Source: Ascidia mentula (taxonomy: Eukaryota; Chordata; Ascidiacea; Phlebobranchia; Ascidiidae). Taken from it: 64,000 bases of DNA. Below are positions 24,218 to 35,200 of the stretch, one piece after another. Where the stretch lies: contig OX387198.1 of NCBI GenBank assembly GCA_947561715.1, positions 6,014,001 to 6,078,000 of the forward strand, read 5' to 3'. Position numbers and translations under genes: made by a program. The notes under the pieces were generated by a model, which was not told the origin of the DNA, searched no databases, and was given only the letters and a program-made list of their open reading frames with translations. How positions within the stretch are numbered: the stretch's first letter is position 1; each line of letters starts with the position of its first letter.

Positions 24218-26343
24218 GTTTTTATCATGACCAGCAAGCGAACTGAAAGTCTATTAAATATACTGTATAAAAACAAAATAAGTTTTTTTTTCCATTTTCC
24301 TGTTTGTGTTGTGGATATTGGCTTCCACACAATATTTGGGTAATGTTGCACCGAACGTGACTCAATCGTCACGTGTTTTGTTTTAGTGCTGGTGTTGGTC
24401 GATCAGGAACTTATATTGCCATGGATATTTTGTTCGATGAGTTGGATGACAAAGGAACTGTCGACGTCCCGCAGACTGTACTAAGGATGAGGGCAAACAG
24501 AACAGATATGATCCAAAACCTTGTACATAACCAATGTGTGATTAAACTTAAGGTGTGATAAATATTTTGCTTTCGATCTACAGAAACAATACATATTCCT
24601 GTATAAGTTGTTAGTGGAACGAGAGGGTCTACAGATGGAAACAGACAGAGATGTAATTGAACTTCAGTCAATGACTTGTGATGAAATGTAAGAACTCAAT
24701 AAAAAAAAATGTTCAACAATTAACGTCGTTAACTCATTGCACTTTTAGTGCATGCAACTTTTAGTAGATGAATCGTTTTTTAAGAGCCTTTTTGCCCGTT
24801 TGCAGAACAAGAATTCAAGAATCTGAGTACAAAATCTTGTCCGATTGGCGATACGGAGAGGAGTGGCTTGAAGGAAACCCGAAGTTAACCACTTGTATGA
24901 TTACGTTTATTTCATGCCTCTGTTTTTCCAGAATTGACTACCATTATTCTTAAACACAAATATAGATAAAAACACTGCCCTCGGAATTTGGGATAAAGAT
25001 ATTGACGGACTAAGGAGTTTCAATGCATCGTTCATACATGTAATAATATAAATTGTTGTTTTTGACAAATATTGGCGATAAATATAAAAAATACAAATAT
25101 ACATGGACTATTTGCCAGGAAATGGACGCTTCTGAGTGTTTCATTGCTGCCCAAACCCCACCAAATGACCAGATGGACTTATTTTGGAAAATGGCTGTAC
25201 AAAATGGCACGCGTATGTTTGTGGATTTGAACATGGCAGTGAAGGTATAACCGGTACACAACAAAAAACATTTGGGGATTAAATGACATATTTTGTACTT
25301 TTTCTAGGTTTCTCAAGATAAACCTTTACGATATGGCGACGTTACTCTTACTGTGGAAGAACTATCGGAAAGTCACTTGTATAAATTGGCCACAATTGTG
25401 ATTACATCTTCATCAAAATCTTTCGTAAGTTTGACAAACACAAACTAAAACGTAGATTGTATTTAGTGATGAAGAAAGTTTTGTAAAATGCGTTTGCAAA
25501 ATGCCACTTTTTTAATGTCTAAAATTCAAAATTTGAAGTGAATGTCATTGTAAAATATAGTTTGAAACACCTAAAGGTTTTTGCCACTTGCGTTCAGACT
25601 GACACTCTGATGACATTCATACAAGTAAAGGGATGGAGTGAAGTTAAGAAACCTCTAAAGGAAGTGGAGTTTGTTGAAGTGATTGAAGCCATGCAAGGGA
25701 TGAAGAGAGATAGGAACTGTCGTTGTGTGTTGGTCATGTGCAGGTAATCATAAACCTAAATATATACGAATATATCAATAAAACCTTAAGCCTAAAAGAA
25801 ATAAGAAAAGCCTGTAACCATTAACGTAGCCATGTGGAAAGACCCATATCATTTTCAAAATTTTAGAAAAACATTCGAACCTCGCCAAAATGTCACGCTG
25901 ACTGCGCTACTAGCCATAACGCATAACTTCTTTGTCTCTTTAAATTTGCGGTGTAGTCATTTAAGTATTTTATGTTTTCGTATAGAAATTTGATGGTGCT
26001 GCACAAAGTTTTCCAAAGTACAGCAAACAAAGCTTTACACACCATTACATTTCATATTGTTGCAGCAATGGCAGAACGAGGACTGGTACTTTTATTGCTC
26101 TGACAAGAATAATTGAGCGTCTGAAGACTCAGCAAAGGGTGGATGTTTTCCGAACTGTGAAAGATTTACGAGACATGAGACCAAACATGCTGGATGACGA
26201 AGTAATTACGTTTTAACTACTTCCTCATATACCGCTATTAAACTATATTGCATGACTTTTATTTTAAGGTGCTCTACAAGTATTGCTACTCTGTGGTTTT
26301 GAAATACTTGGATGATTTCAGCACATACTCCAACTGCAAATGA
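24218..26343 (+). pseudogene. 3' half of a receptor tyrosine phosphatase, 5'-truncated duplicate
   Basis: Nine exons (24387-24522, 24584-24687, 24806-24894, 24966-25039, 25119-25244, 25308-25424, 25598-25743, 26066-26201, 26269-26343) keep reading phase and end in TGA. The first starts inside the PTP signature (AGVGRSGTYIA), so the cysteine and everything upstream of domain 1 are missing. The next exon gives the conserved KQYIFLYKLL. Exons 3-9 encode a second PTP domain: FIAAQTPPNDQ, a WPD-loop position reading GWSEVKKP, and MCSNGRTRTGTFIA, which keeps a C-x5-R loop but has Met for the usual His. The sequence is nearly identical to 50,913-52,874 of gene D. The duplication breakpoint lies in an intron near 24,218. 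The exons themselves are open, so a fusion transcript is possible, but I see no promoter or upstream coding exons. Confidence 0.88.
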
Positions 26344-26974
26344 CCAACTTTCATTTGTCAATACCTTGATATCTTTTGCATCATTACTAATCAATCATTT
26401 TCGATGTAATGTTCTGTTTTTTTATTTATATTATGTGATTATGCGCAAATTTGAGTTCTTTTGTTCACGGTAATTTATAACGTGCTCTTTTAACTGTTGT
26501 TATGCTCATTTCCATGCAAAATTATACAGAAACAAATCTTTTGTGAAAAGGGTTGTCCAAATGATTTTTGGCGAAAATCTTCATCGAAAAATATCTCAGT
26601 CTTTAAAAGTATCTTCATCTTGCGTATTTACTTATAAATACAGTCGTTCAAGAGTTAGATTAATATTTGAACCAGAAACAGGAGAAATGGTTCATTTAAA
26701 CATTTTTTGATGCAAAATGCGTTGCGTAGAAGCAGAAAAAATGTCACAGCATTTAGTAGTTATGCTCGGTATGAAGAAACAGGTACAGATGCATGACGCA
26801 TGAAACAGACAGAAACGTTATAATATTTTAATACCATGACAAGTGACGTCGAAACTTTTGTATTTTGTTTGGAAATTGTATTGTTTTTGCAAGCATCAAC
26901 AGGTACCACTTATGCCAATAAGTGCACATATGTTTGAAAAATGATAATAAACAACAAAGCTAACCTTACTTCAG
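26344..26974. other. Downstream flank of the RPTP copy
   Basis: Partly similar to 52,875-53,340 behind gene D (shared phrase GTCCAAATGATTTTTGGCG), so the duplication extends past the stop codon. No gene is supported here. Confidence 0.6.
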
Positions 26975-27625
26975 GCTGTAATATTACCTTTGCGTCACTA
27001 AATGACAAACTATTAACTTTGTCCGATGACCTTGTTAATGCAAACACTGCACAAGAAAAATGTACGTTGCTTGGTGGAAATCTACCCTTGACAGAATATC
27101 AAAGAATCACTAATCCAAATAATGACAAATAAATATACAACAGGTACGATTTGGGGCTTTTAGATTAAACATTATTAATACATGCGAGAAACTAACAATG
27201 AAAACAAGGTTTAACACAAGTTTGGATTTTCTATGACTTTGTGAATGGTGAAAGGTTTAGATTTCAAATGAATCAGACAGAGGTCAGTTACTGGAAAAGT
27301 GCAAAGCATCTTGGAGTTCTCTGGTACGTCGATTTCTATACAAGGAAATGCCACAGCTGTAATTGTGTAAAAGTTCCTCCCGTGCAAAAATTTGTGTCCT
27401 TCAGCAAACCGCAGCAATGTTGTTTGTAAATATAAATGAAACATTAATATTTGACTTTTAGGCCTTTTAGGCCTACATCTCTATATGTTGACAATGAATC
27501 TCATATAATCTGTAGAAAGGTAATAATATACTTGGCAATTTAGGCATCTGCATTGCTTTCTGGCTGCGTGCAAGCAAACATCACAACCTCGGTGTCAAGT
27601 CCTCCACCGACAAAGAACAGTGAAG
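26975..27625 (+). pseudogene. Broken CTLD/FN3 receptor copy
   Basis: Exon 2 (26975-27143) carries the family CTLD start ANTAQEKCTLLGGNL, but a small deletion shifts the frame near 27,110. Exon 3 (27209-27344) reads VWIFYDFV and VSYWKSAKHLGVLWYVDF, but its donor is mutated from GTAAAT to GAAATG. Exons 4-8 are deleted or decayed; a scrap of exon 4 lies near 27,400. The exon that ends the FN3 domain survives at 27544-27625 (LLSGCVQANITT), with a GTTGGT donor and phase-1 end. It sits after the RPTP fragment, as gene E sits after gene D, so this segment is part of the same duplication. Confidence 0.8.
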
Positions 27626-27954
27626 GTTGGTTTGTTTTGGTGAATTTTAGTTATTTTAAACCGGATCGGTATTAAAAGTGTTATCTTAGTGTTACCAAGA
27701 AAATGTTGAATTTCAATAATATGTAGATTTTTGACATTACTCACTGTTACTTATGAGCTCTCATCAGTGCAGCTGGTAACTGAGGTCTATACGAACCTGA
27801 TAAGCCGAGGCATTCATTTGCCTTACAAATACGTTTTAGTTCTGCAAAGTTTAAAATTTGTTCGTCTGTATTCCAATCACCACCGCATTTCATGTTCTAT
27901 TTTGTCTGGGAGATTTGTTGTGCACTAAAATATCTAGATAAAACGTGTGTTTAG

Positions 27955-28779
27955 AAATCTACACTTGTTCCAAAAAGTTTTCGGAATTAAAGCATGCTAT
28001 AACCACTCTGCTTTGTCCTGCGAACTGTTGGAGGCAGAAATCAACATTGTGTGGCAACAGAGTGTATTCGCATGGACCAGTTTGCTTGGCTGCTATGCAA
28101 GATCAGTGGATCGACAGTACGTATATCATGTGACGTTTTATCAAGAGTAGTTCAATTTATGTCATAACGAATAGAAATAAAGACTTCTTCTCCTTATTTG
28201 TCATCTTTCGCAGACGGTGGTGGACCCGTGACGGTTTACAAGAGAGCTGGTAATGCGGATAATCGATACATTGGCGGAAGCAGAAATGGCGTCATCAGCA
28301 ACTCATGCAGAAAAGCGGGGAGCTCGTACTCGTTTGAAAGTAAACATTGCTAATGTTGCATCACATGAATTATATACTCATTACGAGGAGCGAATACATT
28401 TTGTATTGCTTAAAGACTATGTTTTGAGCATTAAATCCAATTACTTTTTCCAGTGTCGTGTTCAGTGAATGGTGATTCGGCCACAGACATAACACAAGTC
28501 TTTTGTCCATCTGGATGCGGAAAGGAACCTGTTTATGGAACAGGAATCTACAGCATCAAATCATCGGTGTGTAGCGCTGCCATACACGCCGGAAAACTAA
28601 CAGGTTTGACGTAGATAATAATGTCAGAGTTTGTTTGTGAAATGTGGGATTTTTTTGCAGGAAATGGAGGTGAAGTGAGATTTTATGCAGCTCCAGGGCA
28701 AAAAAACTATGTTGGATCCACAAAAAACGGTGTGACGAGTCTTGCAAGTGGGTTTGCCACTTCATCGTTTCAATTTTAG
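27955..28779 (+). CDS. Tandem LCCL-domain protein, 5' end unresolved
   Basis: Four exons in phase: 27955-28116, 28214-28339, 28454-28603, 28661-28779 (TAG). The first LCCL domain reads LLCPANCW, VYSHGPVCLAAMQDQWI, then GGGPVTVYKRAG and RYIGGSRNGVIS. The second reads FCPSGCG, VYGTGIYSIKSSVCSAAIHAG, then GGEVRFYAAPGQKNYVG. These are the cysteine and VYG/AAIHAG signatures of the LCCL fold found in cochlin and CRISPLD-type extracellular proteins. No transmembrane segment follows, so the product is probably secreted. No start codon or signal peptide is evident immediately upstream. The first exon begins in phase 1 and could accept the phase-1 receptor exon at 27544-27625. The coding exons look intact; the gene's 5' end and expression are unknown. 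Confidence 0.8.
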
Positions 28780-29110
28780 GGTTGATGAAATTTTGCGTCG
28801 ATGTGCCGGGAATGCAGCGGACATAAGTGTTGTTAGCGCCATTAATGTGATGTATATCGTTGTACGACCATGAACCATGTTCTGTGCAAATCCCCTCATG
28901 GGAGTGTACGTTAACAAGTAATAGTGAACCAAATATATCCTGTACAAAGTAACCGTTGGCTTATATTCTGCATTCCACGTTTTTTTCTAAACACTTCATG
29001 GCGCCTGGTAATGTAAGGCTCTTCTGGCAAAAAAAGAAAAACTAGTTCGGACGACGTTTCGGTAAAAACGTGGAGGCGGTCATAAAGAATTGACAAAGCG
29101 CACCAACAAG
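28780..29110. other. 3' flank of the LCCL gene
   Basis: No coding segment is recognised. Toward 29,040-29,110 lies a phrase (CGACGTTTCGG) of the sort seen at the ends of Penelope-like insertions; this is suggestive only. Confidence 0.4.
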
Positions 29111-29258
29111 GAAGGTTACCGGGGTCTAACGCACAGCGCCCTGAGTTGCTAACATCAGGTTTAATCAGGGGGCGTGTCGCTCACACCGTTTATCAAATTA
29201 CGATAAACAGGAGGAAAAAAGGTTTCCCTCTTATCATTCAGGGCAGATTCATGTGAAT

Positions 29259-29548
29259 TTATATGGAAAGACTCGATAAACATTCTCTTATATCTGTCAT
29301 TCTCCCTTGAATAACCTTTTTGAATTTGAAATTAACTGCGTCTGCGTGTCCTGTTTCTGCCACATGTGTGGACAGTGCCGTCCCTGTAACCTTCTTGGGT
29401 TTGCCGACATCCCGTTGATGGTCCTTTAACCGTGTTCGTAAGGCGCGACCCGTCTCACTAATGTACACCTTCTCACACTCTCCACAGGGAATGCGGCATC
29501 AACTTGATGTCGGCAAACCCAAGAAGGTTGCAGGGACGGCACTGTCCC
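29259..29548 (-). mobile_element. Penelope-like element fragment (GIY-YIG endonuclease)
   Basis: On the minus strand, about 29,490 to 29,259 reads IPCGECEKVYISETGRALRT then RLKDHQRD and THVAETGHADAVNFKF. This is the zinc-finger-like CxxC, GIY-YIG and RLKxH pattern at the C terminus of Penelope-like retroelements. No reverse transcriptase is visible. A 50-bp stretch of the same coding sequence (29371-29420) is repeated in inverted orientation at 29498-29547, so the fragment ends in a fold-back. Confidence 0.8.
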
Positions 29549-29998
29549 AATGATCGTTACGAGATTTAAGTAAATTACTACGCAGCGGGTTTAACTGTCT
29601 ACGCAAGTATGCACGATCGGTGCGTGGTATTTTTTACAAAGCAAATATGTTCCACGCGTACTCTCACATAGGATATGCATCCAAACAGGGCTATAAAAAT
29701 AAACTGTGTCGCAGTCCGAAAAATAGAAATTCCAACCTTGGCGATGGCACAAATTGTTTTGTCGCGAAAGGTATCTTTTCTTTTGACATTATAGCGTATA
29801 TTATAATACTATTTCAATTGTTTCAAAGTTAGCATTTTATGAAAACGAATACATTTAAAGACTGGAATTGAACAAATCCAACAGAATGGAAACTAACATA
29901 ATGCCAGTGCTCGGTATAACAAGTTAGACAAACGAATTTTACTAAGAGATCAAATTTATAATCGTCACTAATGATTAATGACATGTTTATCACCTCAC
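29549..29998. other. Unassigned spacer
   Basis: AT-rich, with only short incidental frames. No gene, RNA or repeat is recognised. Confidence 0.4.
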
Positions 29999-30990
29999 CT
30001 TGGTTTGAGGCACCAGCACAGTCCCACTACAATAAGCGCCACAGCCACAAGAACAGCCGAAAAACGACCAAAATTCTTTCGTTGCTGTTGTCGTCAACAT
30101 CAGAGTTAGTTGTCAGGAAACAACCGAAAGTTTAAACAACGCAGGAAATTATACCTGGAAGGTTTGCTATCGAGTCGTAAGCAGCTTTCGCGTTGAATAC
30201 CCAACGTCGACACCATCACAGTTGTGGAGACGTTTGTTTTTGCACAACCGGAAAGTGACGCTGTGCCCTGAGCAACATGAAAGCATGTCCCAAAAAAATT
30301 AAATTTATTTTTTGAAAATTTATTTTGAAATAGGTGACAACGCCTATCTGTTTAATATGTAAAGTTTTTCCACTTGTTTGGTCTTTTGACCGAATACCTT
30401 TTTAAATTTTTAAAATATAAAAAAAAATACCTCAGCCTAGAGATTTTGATTCTCATAAATAAATTGATCCAGTTCAGTCCATCTAATAGCAACAATGGAT
30501 AAATTACACGGATATTTATCCACCGAAGCTATAAATGAGGTGGCCGATCAAGACACAAAGGAAACAAAACAAAAACGTATCATATTGTCAAACTTGCAAA
30601 GCTCAGTAAAACCCGAGGAAAAATTCCAGAATTTAATGAAAAAAACTTCACTCGATTTGACAATCCTTTCAACCATCTCCATAATGGAGTGCTCCCTTGC
30701 TGGCAGGATGTAACATTGGAAACAGAATAGTTTGCAGGAAATCCATCGCTCCAAAACCAACCATGCACCAAGTTGGGAATTGTAACGAGCCCCGATCATA
30801 ACATTGATGTCTTAAAATCAAAGGACGTTCTATAGGAAATGTTGATGCTTCTTATCATGGTGGAATAAATTCTGTTTTCGTTCAAATTTTAGTTTTTTGT
30901 ACCTGACATCAGGCATTTTTGCTGCAAACGCCAACCTGAAAGGTAAATGTCAATTATGCATTCATGTTAATGACCTCTTCATTTTCCATG
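29999..30990 (-). pseudogene. Inverted receptor pseudogene (CTLD, FN3 end, TM exons)
   Basis: On the minus strand, in order: a decayed exon 5 (about 30,990-30,830); exon 6, the CTLD second half (30,810 to about 30,640), starting INVMIGARYNSQLG but frameshifted and losing similarity before its final cysteines; the FN3-ending exon (30267-30155, LSGCAKTNVSTTV) with clean AG and GT sites; and a transmembrane exon (30084-29999, FGRFSAVLVAVALIVVGLCW then CLKPR, donor GTGAGG). The first two FN3 exons are missing. It is the only receptor copy in the opposite orientation. Its TM sequence differs strongly from A-G, so it descends from another family member. Confidence 0.75.
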
Positions 30991-32274
30991 CTTTTGTAAT
31001 CACGGTGACGATTTCCAGCATATATACTAAGCATTGAAAGGTTTGATTGCAGATTTAAACCTGACAGCTTTCTTATTTAAAACAAGTGTCTTTAAAAAAC
31101 ATTGTCAGTGTCCATAAGCACAACACAAAAGGGATTACAGAAAGGACTTCCATGTTGTTGTGTTTATCAAGCATTTTTTCATTTCGATTATGCAACATTA
31201 ATACTTACGAATGGAAACGTATTTGTGTCGCGCGTCAATAACGCTTTCCACGATACTATTTGTAAGCAAACGATATGCAGGTCCTAAACCAACGCCGTTC
31301 CTATGGGCGTAAAGTAATTTATTTTGGAAACAATGACGCATTCGCCACTTCCTGCAGTTTGAGAGAAGGTTGATGATGGTCATCTATAGCGACAGTGTTC
31401 TTCGACAGTGTTTGTCTTCGTAAAACAACGACGAAAATTAATAACACAACATGGATTTACACGAGGTGAAGTCAAACTTACTCAACGCTACCTTAAAGTT
31501 ATTGTAATGAAGAGAGTAATAACTGACGTATGTACAACGTCACAGTACACAGGGAATATCGTCACGTAGGCACGATTGAAAGTGATTGGTGAAAAGGTTA
31601 AATTACGAATACACTTTATAAATGTTAATTGGTAAGTTCAACTATGCTTATCACCTTTTGAATCTTATACAAATTCCATCAAAACAATGCACTGTGAATA
31701 TCCCACAGCAATGCCTGGTATCGCGTAAATCCCACAGCGATGCGTGGTATCGCGTAAGCCCACAGTAGGATGAGAATGTGCGTAATAGAAAATGTATTCC
31801 CAGGGCAAGTTTTTAGGTGTTTCAAGACGTTAGTATTCTGTGACATAGGTAAAGGAGGAAACTGTTTAACTTGAGAAGTTGTAACGGTTCAGGCGTACAC
31901 ACAAACGCGATGCCTGACTTGGTAAAAAAGTTTGCAGGTAAGGTAAAACTTCCGCGTCGTGCCAGTAGCTAAGGAGTAAGAAAATGCTGCTTTGTTTGGC
32001 AACTCTTGCATGTATTACATACAAAAGCTAAACATAGTAAGGCAAGCTAAAGCAACAGGGCAAGGTTGCAGCATTAAGTTGCACAGAAGAAAACTGAATA
32101 TAACGATTTATTGTTTTATGTGCGTACAGCACCTATGATAAGATTATTTGTTACAGTCGTGATGAAACCAGTGAAAATATGTAGAACATTTTTGAACATT
32201 TACAAATAGCTTTGTGTACATGGGTTAACACAACAATCTATTTTTGAAATTACTTCTGTATATTACTGCCCACA
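30991..32274. other. Spacer upstream of gene A
   Basis: No coding exon is supported. A small direct repeat (GCGTAAATCCCACAGCGATG type, ~28-bp unit, two copies) lies at 31,698-31,760. The last few hundred bases are presumably the promoter and 5' UTR of gene A, but I cannot point to elements. Confidence 0.45.
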
Positions 32275-35200
32275 ATGTTTAATCAGATAATATCGGCTCT
32301 TGTCATTCTCGAAAGTGTTTGGTTGTCAAATGCAACATCAGGTAAGCTCTGATAAAAACTATTAGCAAAAGAGATAACAAGCTTTAAGATTCATCTATGT
32401 TTAGATTGCGACTTCACATTAACATCATTAAATGACACCATATTAACCTTGTCTAATGATCTTGTTGATGCAAATACTGCACAAGAGAAATGTTCGTTGC
32501 TTGGTGGAAACCTAGCCATTACCTATGACCAGAAAATAAATGCGACTTTAATTCAACTAATGACCAAAGAATATACAAAAGGTGTGCACTCGGTAAAGTT
32601 TGTGCATGATTAATAAAATTATTCAACAGTAAACACATTTTAGGTTTAATGCGACTTTGGATTTTCTATGATTTTGTGGGTGGGGATACATTTAGATTTC
32701 AAAACTATTCAAGTAACGTCAGCTACTGGAAAAGTGCAAAACAACTTGGTGTTCTCTGGTACATCGATTTCTTCGCAAGGTAACTTGTAAAGGCAGTCAG
32801 TATAATTTAAAACGTTCGGCATATTTTGAACCTACTTGGAGGTTCATACGATAACTTTGTCATTAAGAAGCCATGATAGAAATGAAGAAGAAATATTTTT
32901 CTGCGACGCACATAATGGGAAAAGAAGAAAATGGAGAGTGGAAGTTGGCAATTATTGTGACAGGCATGGTACACATTTTGCTGTAGTTTGCACATAATCC
33001 AAACATTCTGTTAAACAATGTGTAGCCAATAACATGAATTGTGTATAAGCTGCAGACAGATAGCCACTGATGAGACCTTTTGGGTCGAAACAGTGGCCAT
33101 CTGTCTGCAGCTTATACACAATTCTGTTAAACCTTTTTCTAAAGAAAATTGACTTACCAGCTGGCCGTTTTAAGTTGTAACATAAGAAACATTTATTTCA
33201 TTACCTTGAACAAACTTAACATCACGTTAACATTTTCTGATTACAGGATGGAATTTACAATTTTCCTTGTTTGCTTCAAAAGCACTTCAACCGGGATACA
33301 AAGAAATATACGTATACGAAAACAATATCTATTCTAACATGCTACGAAATGTTAACCATCCCTACGGAATATTTAATAAGTCTCGACAATCCACATTTAC
33401 TCCAGGTTGAGATAAGCTTCGTTAAAATCTTGAACATTCGGGAAAAATAACAATCTTGTTTTCTTCGTCTTAAGATATCAATGTTATGATCGGGGCTCGT
33501 TACGATTCCCAACTTGGTGGTTGGTTTTGGAGCGACGGATCTCCTGCAAACTATTCTGTTTCCAACGTTACATCCTGTCAGCAGGGGGCGCTCCATTATG
33601 GAGATGGTTGGGAGAAATCGAGTGTTGATTGTGTTGGACAACCAACTTACTACGCCTGTCAATTTAAATGTTAGTATGTAACAATGTGTGCAAAACAATG
33701 ATCTAAATTTTGTGCTCAAAAAGATTTTATTGTGTAGCAAAGTGATGTATCATCCACAATAAAGTAACTAAACATAAAATAACGCAGTAATGTTTCATGC
33801 AATGGGATGATTGGCAGGATCGCCCCACTGCTCATCTCCTCACTTGTAGATCACAGCTAAAGTATCGAGATCAGTTTAAAATCCTCGCAGCCCAAAATTG
33901 TTTAGATCTCGCTCCGGCTTGTCGATAAAAACTGGCTGATTCAGCTAGGCTGCAATGCCTGGGCTGCGAAGCTGGTTAGTCCATCGTCGTGAGATCCAAC
34001 TTTACCAGGAGCTTGATTTTTCGGATCTCGCTCCCACTCTTGTTGCTTTGCAAAACTTTTTAAAATTAAGGGTGTTGTTTTGTTGCACAAAACAAGTTTT
34101 TTTAAGCTAAGTAACACTTTCGTAACAAATGTGAAATGTTGGTTTAATATATTGTTTGATAAAAGTACGTCTTCCCGTAACAACTCAGCTTATAACAATT
34201 TTAAAATCCAACGTATGTAACGTTAGTTTAACTTAAATACTTTGCAGTTGTTGCATCAGTGACGAAAGTCGCAGGCAATTCCCCTCTTGTTGTTATTAGC
34301 TGGAATGGATTGACATCGCTTGTCAGGAATAACCTTTCTGCTAAGGTAACCCTGACATGCATAATTTCCCAGTAATTTACATTTCCCAGACTTATATCTT
34401 TTTAGGTAGAAATCACTGTGTTGGAATTAATGCACTCTGTTTACGTGCCGTACAAAAACGCATCCTTTCAATTAACAAACCTAAACTACTCAACAAACTA
34501 CACTTTTCGGGTTGGTATTTTCGATATCTAAATGAGCTAATAAAACTATCTTGCGTAAAACGTAACGAATGTAAAGTCTATTTTGTTTCACCTACCATTT
34601 CAAACATTGCCTAAGCATGTAAATTTCGCATTGTTATCAATAGGTGTCAGCGTTGGCTTCAGGTTGCGTGCAAGAAAACGTCACGACATTCCTGGAGGTA
34701 ACAACATCGGGTATTCCCCCAACGACTCACTTCAAACAGAGCAGTAAAATAACACTTAAGTATATAAGAGTTAGTTAATTAAGAATTAATATTTCTTGCA
34801 GTAACAACTTCAGCAGGATTTGCCAAGTCCTACAGTAACAATATCGAAAACTATATTCCCGGTTTACTAATTGGAGTGATTTCGGCTCTGCTTGTTCTCG
34901 CATCCATCCTAGTGTTTGGTCTATTGTTCTATAAACGAAGGTGAATGCCACTGATTACACATTTTACCTACGATATAAAGGGTATAGAATGGCATGACAT
35001 TTTTCATTTCCCTTCGTTGTGCGATGTGTACGTCCTATTTCCTAATTAGAAGTTTTGGTACATCGAAGTACGCCACGTTGGTTGTTTGGTTTTTATAAAA
35101 ACATTTATCCACGCACTTGTAAACGTTTTGACGGATTAAAATACAAACAGGTACGACCTGTCCAAACTAACCATTTTGGAACGATCAAAAAATCCATCAG

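Noticed and set aside
33342..33740. Minus-strand 132-residue frame over exons 5-6 of gene A (also behind B-F)
   Set aside because: It is the antisense shadow of the strongly conserved CTLD exon 6.
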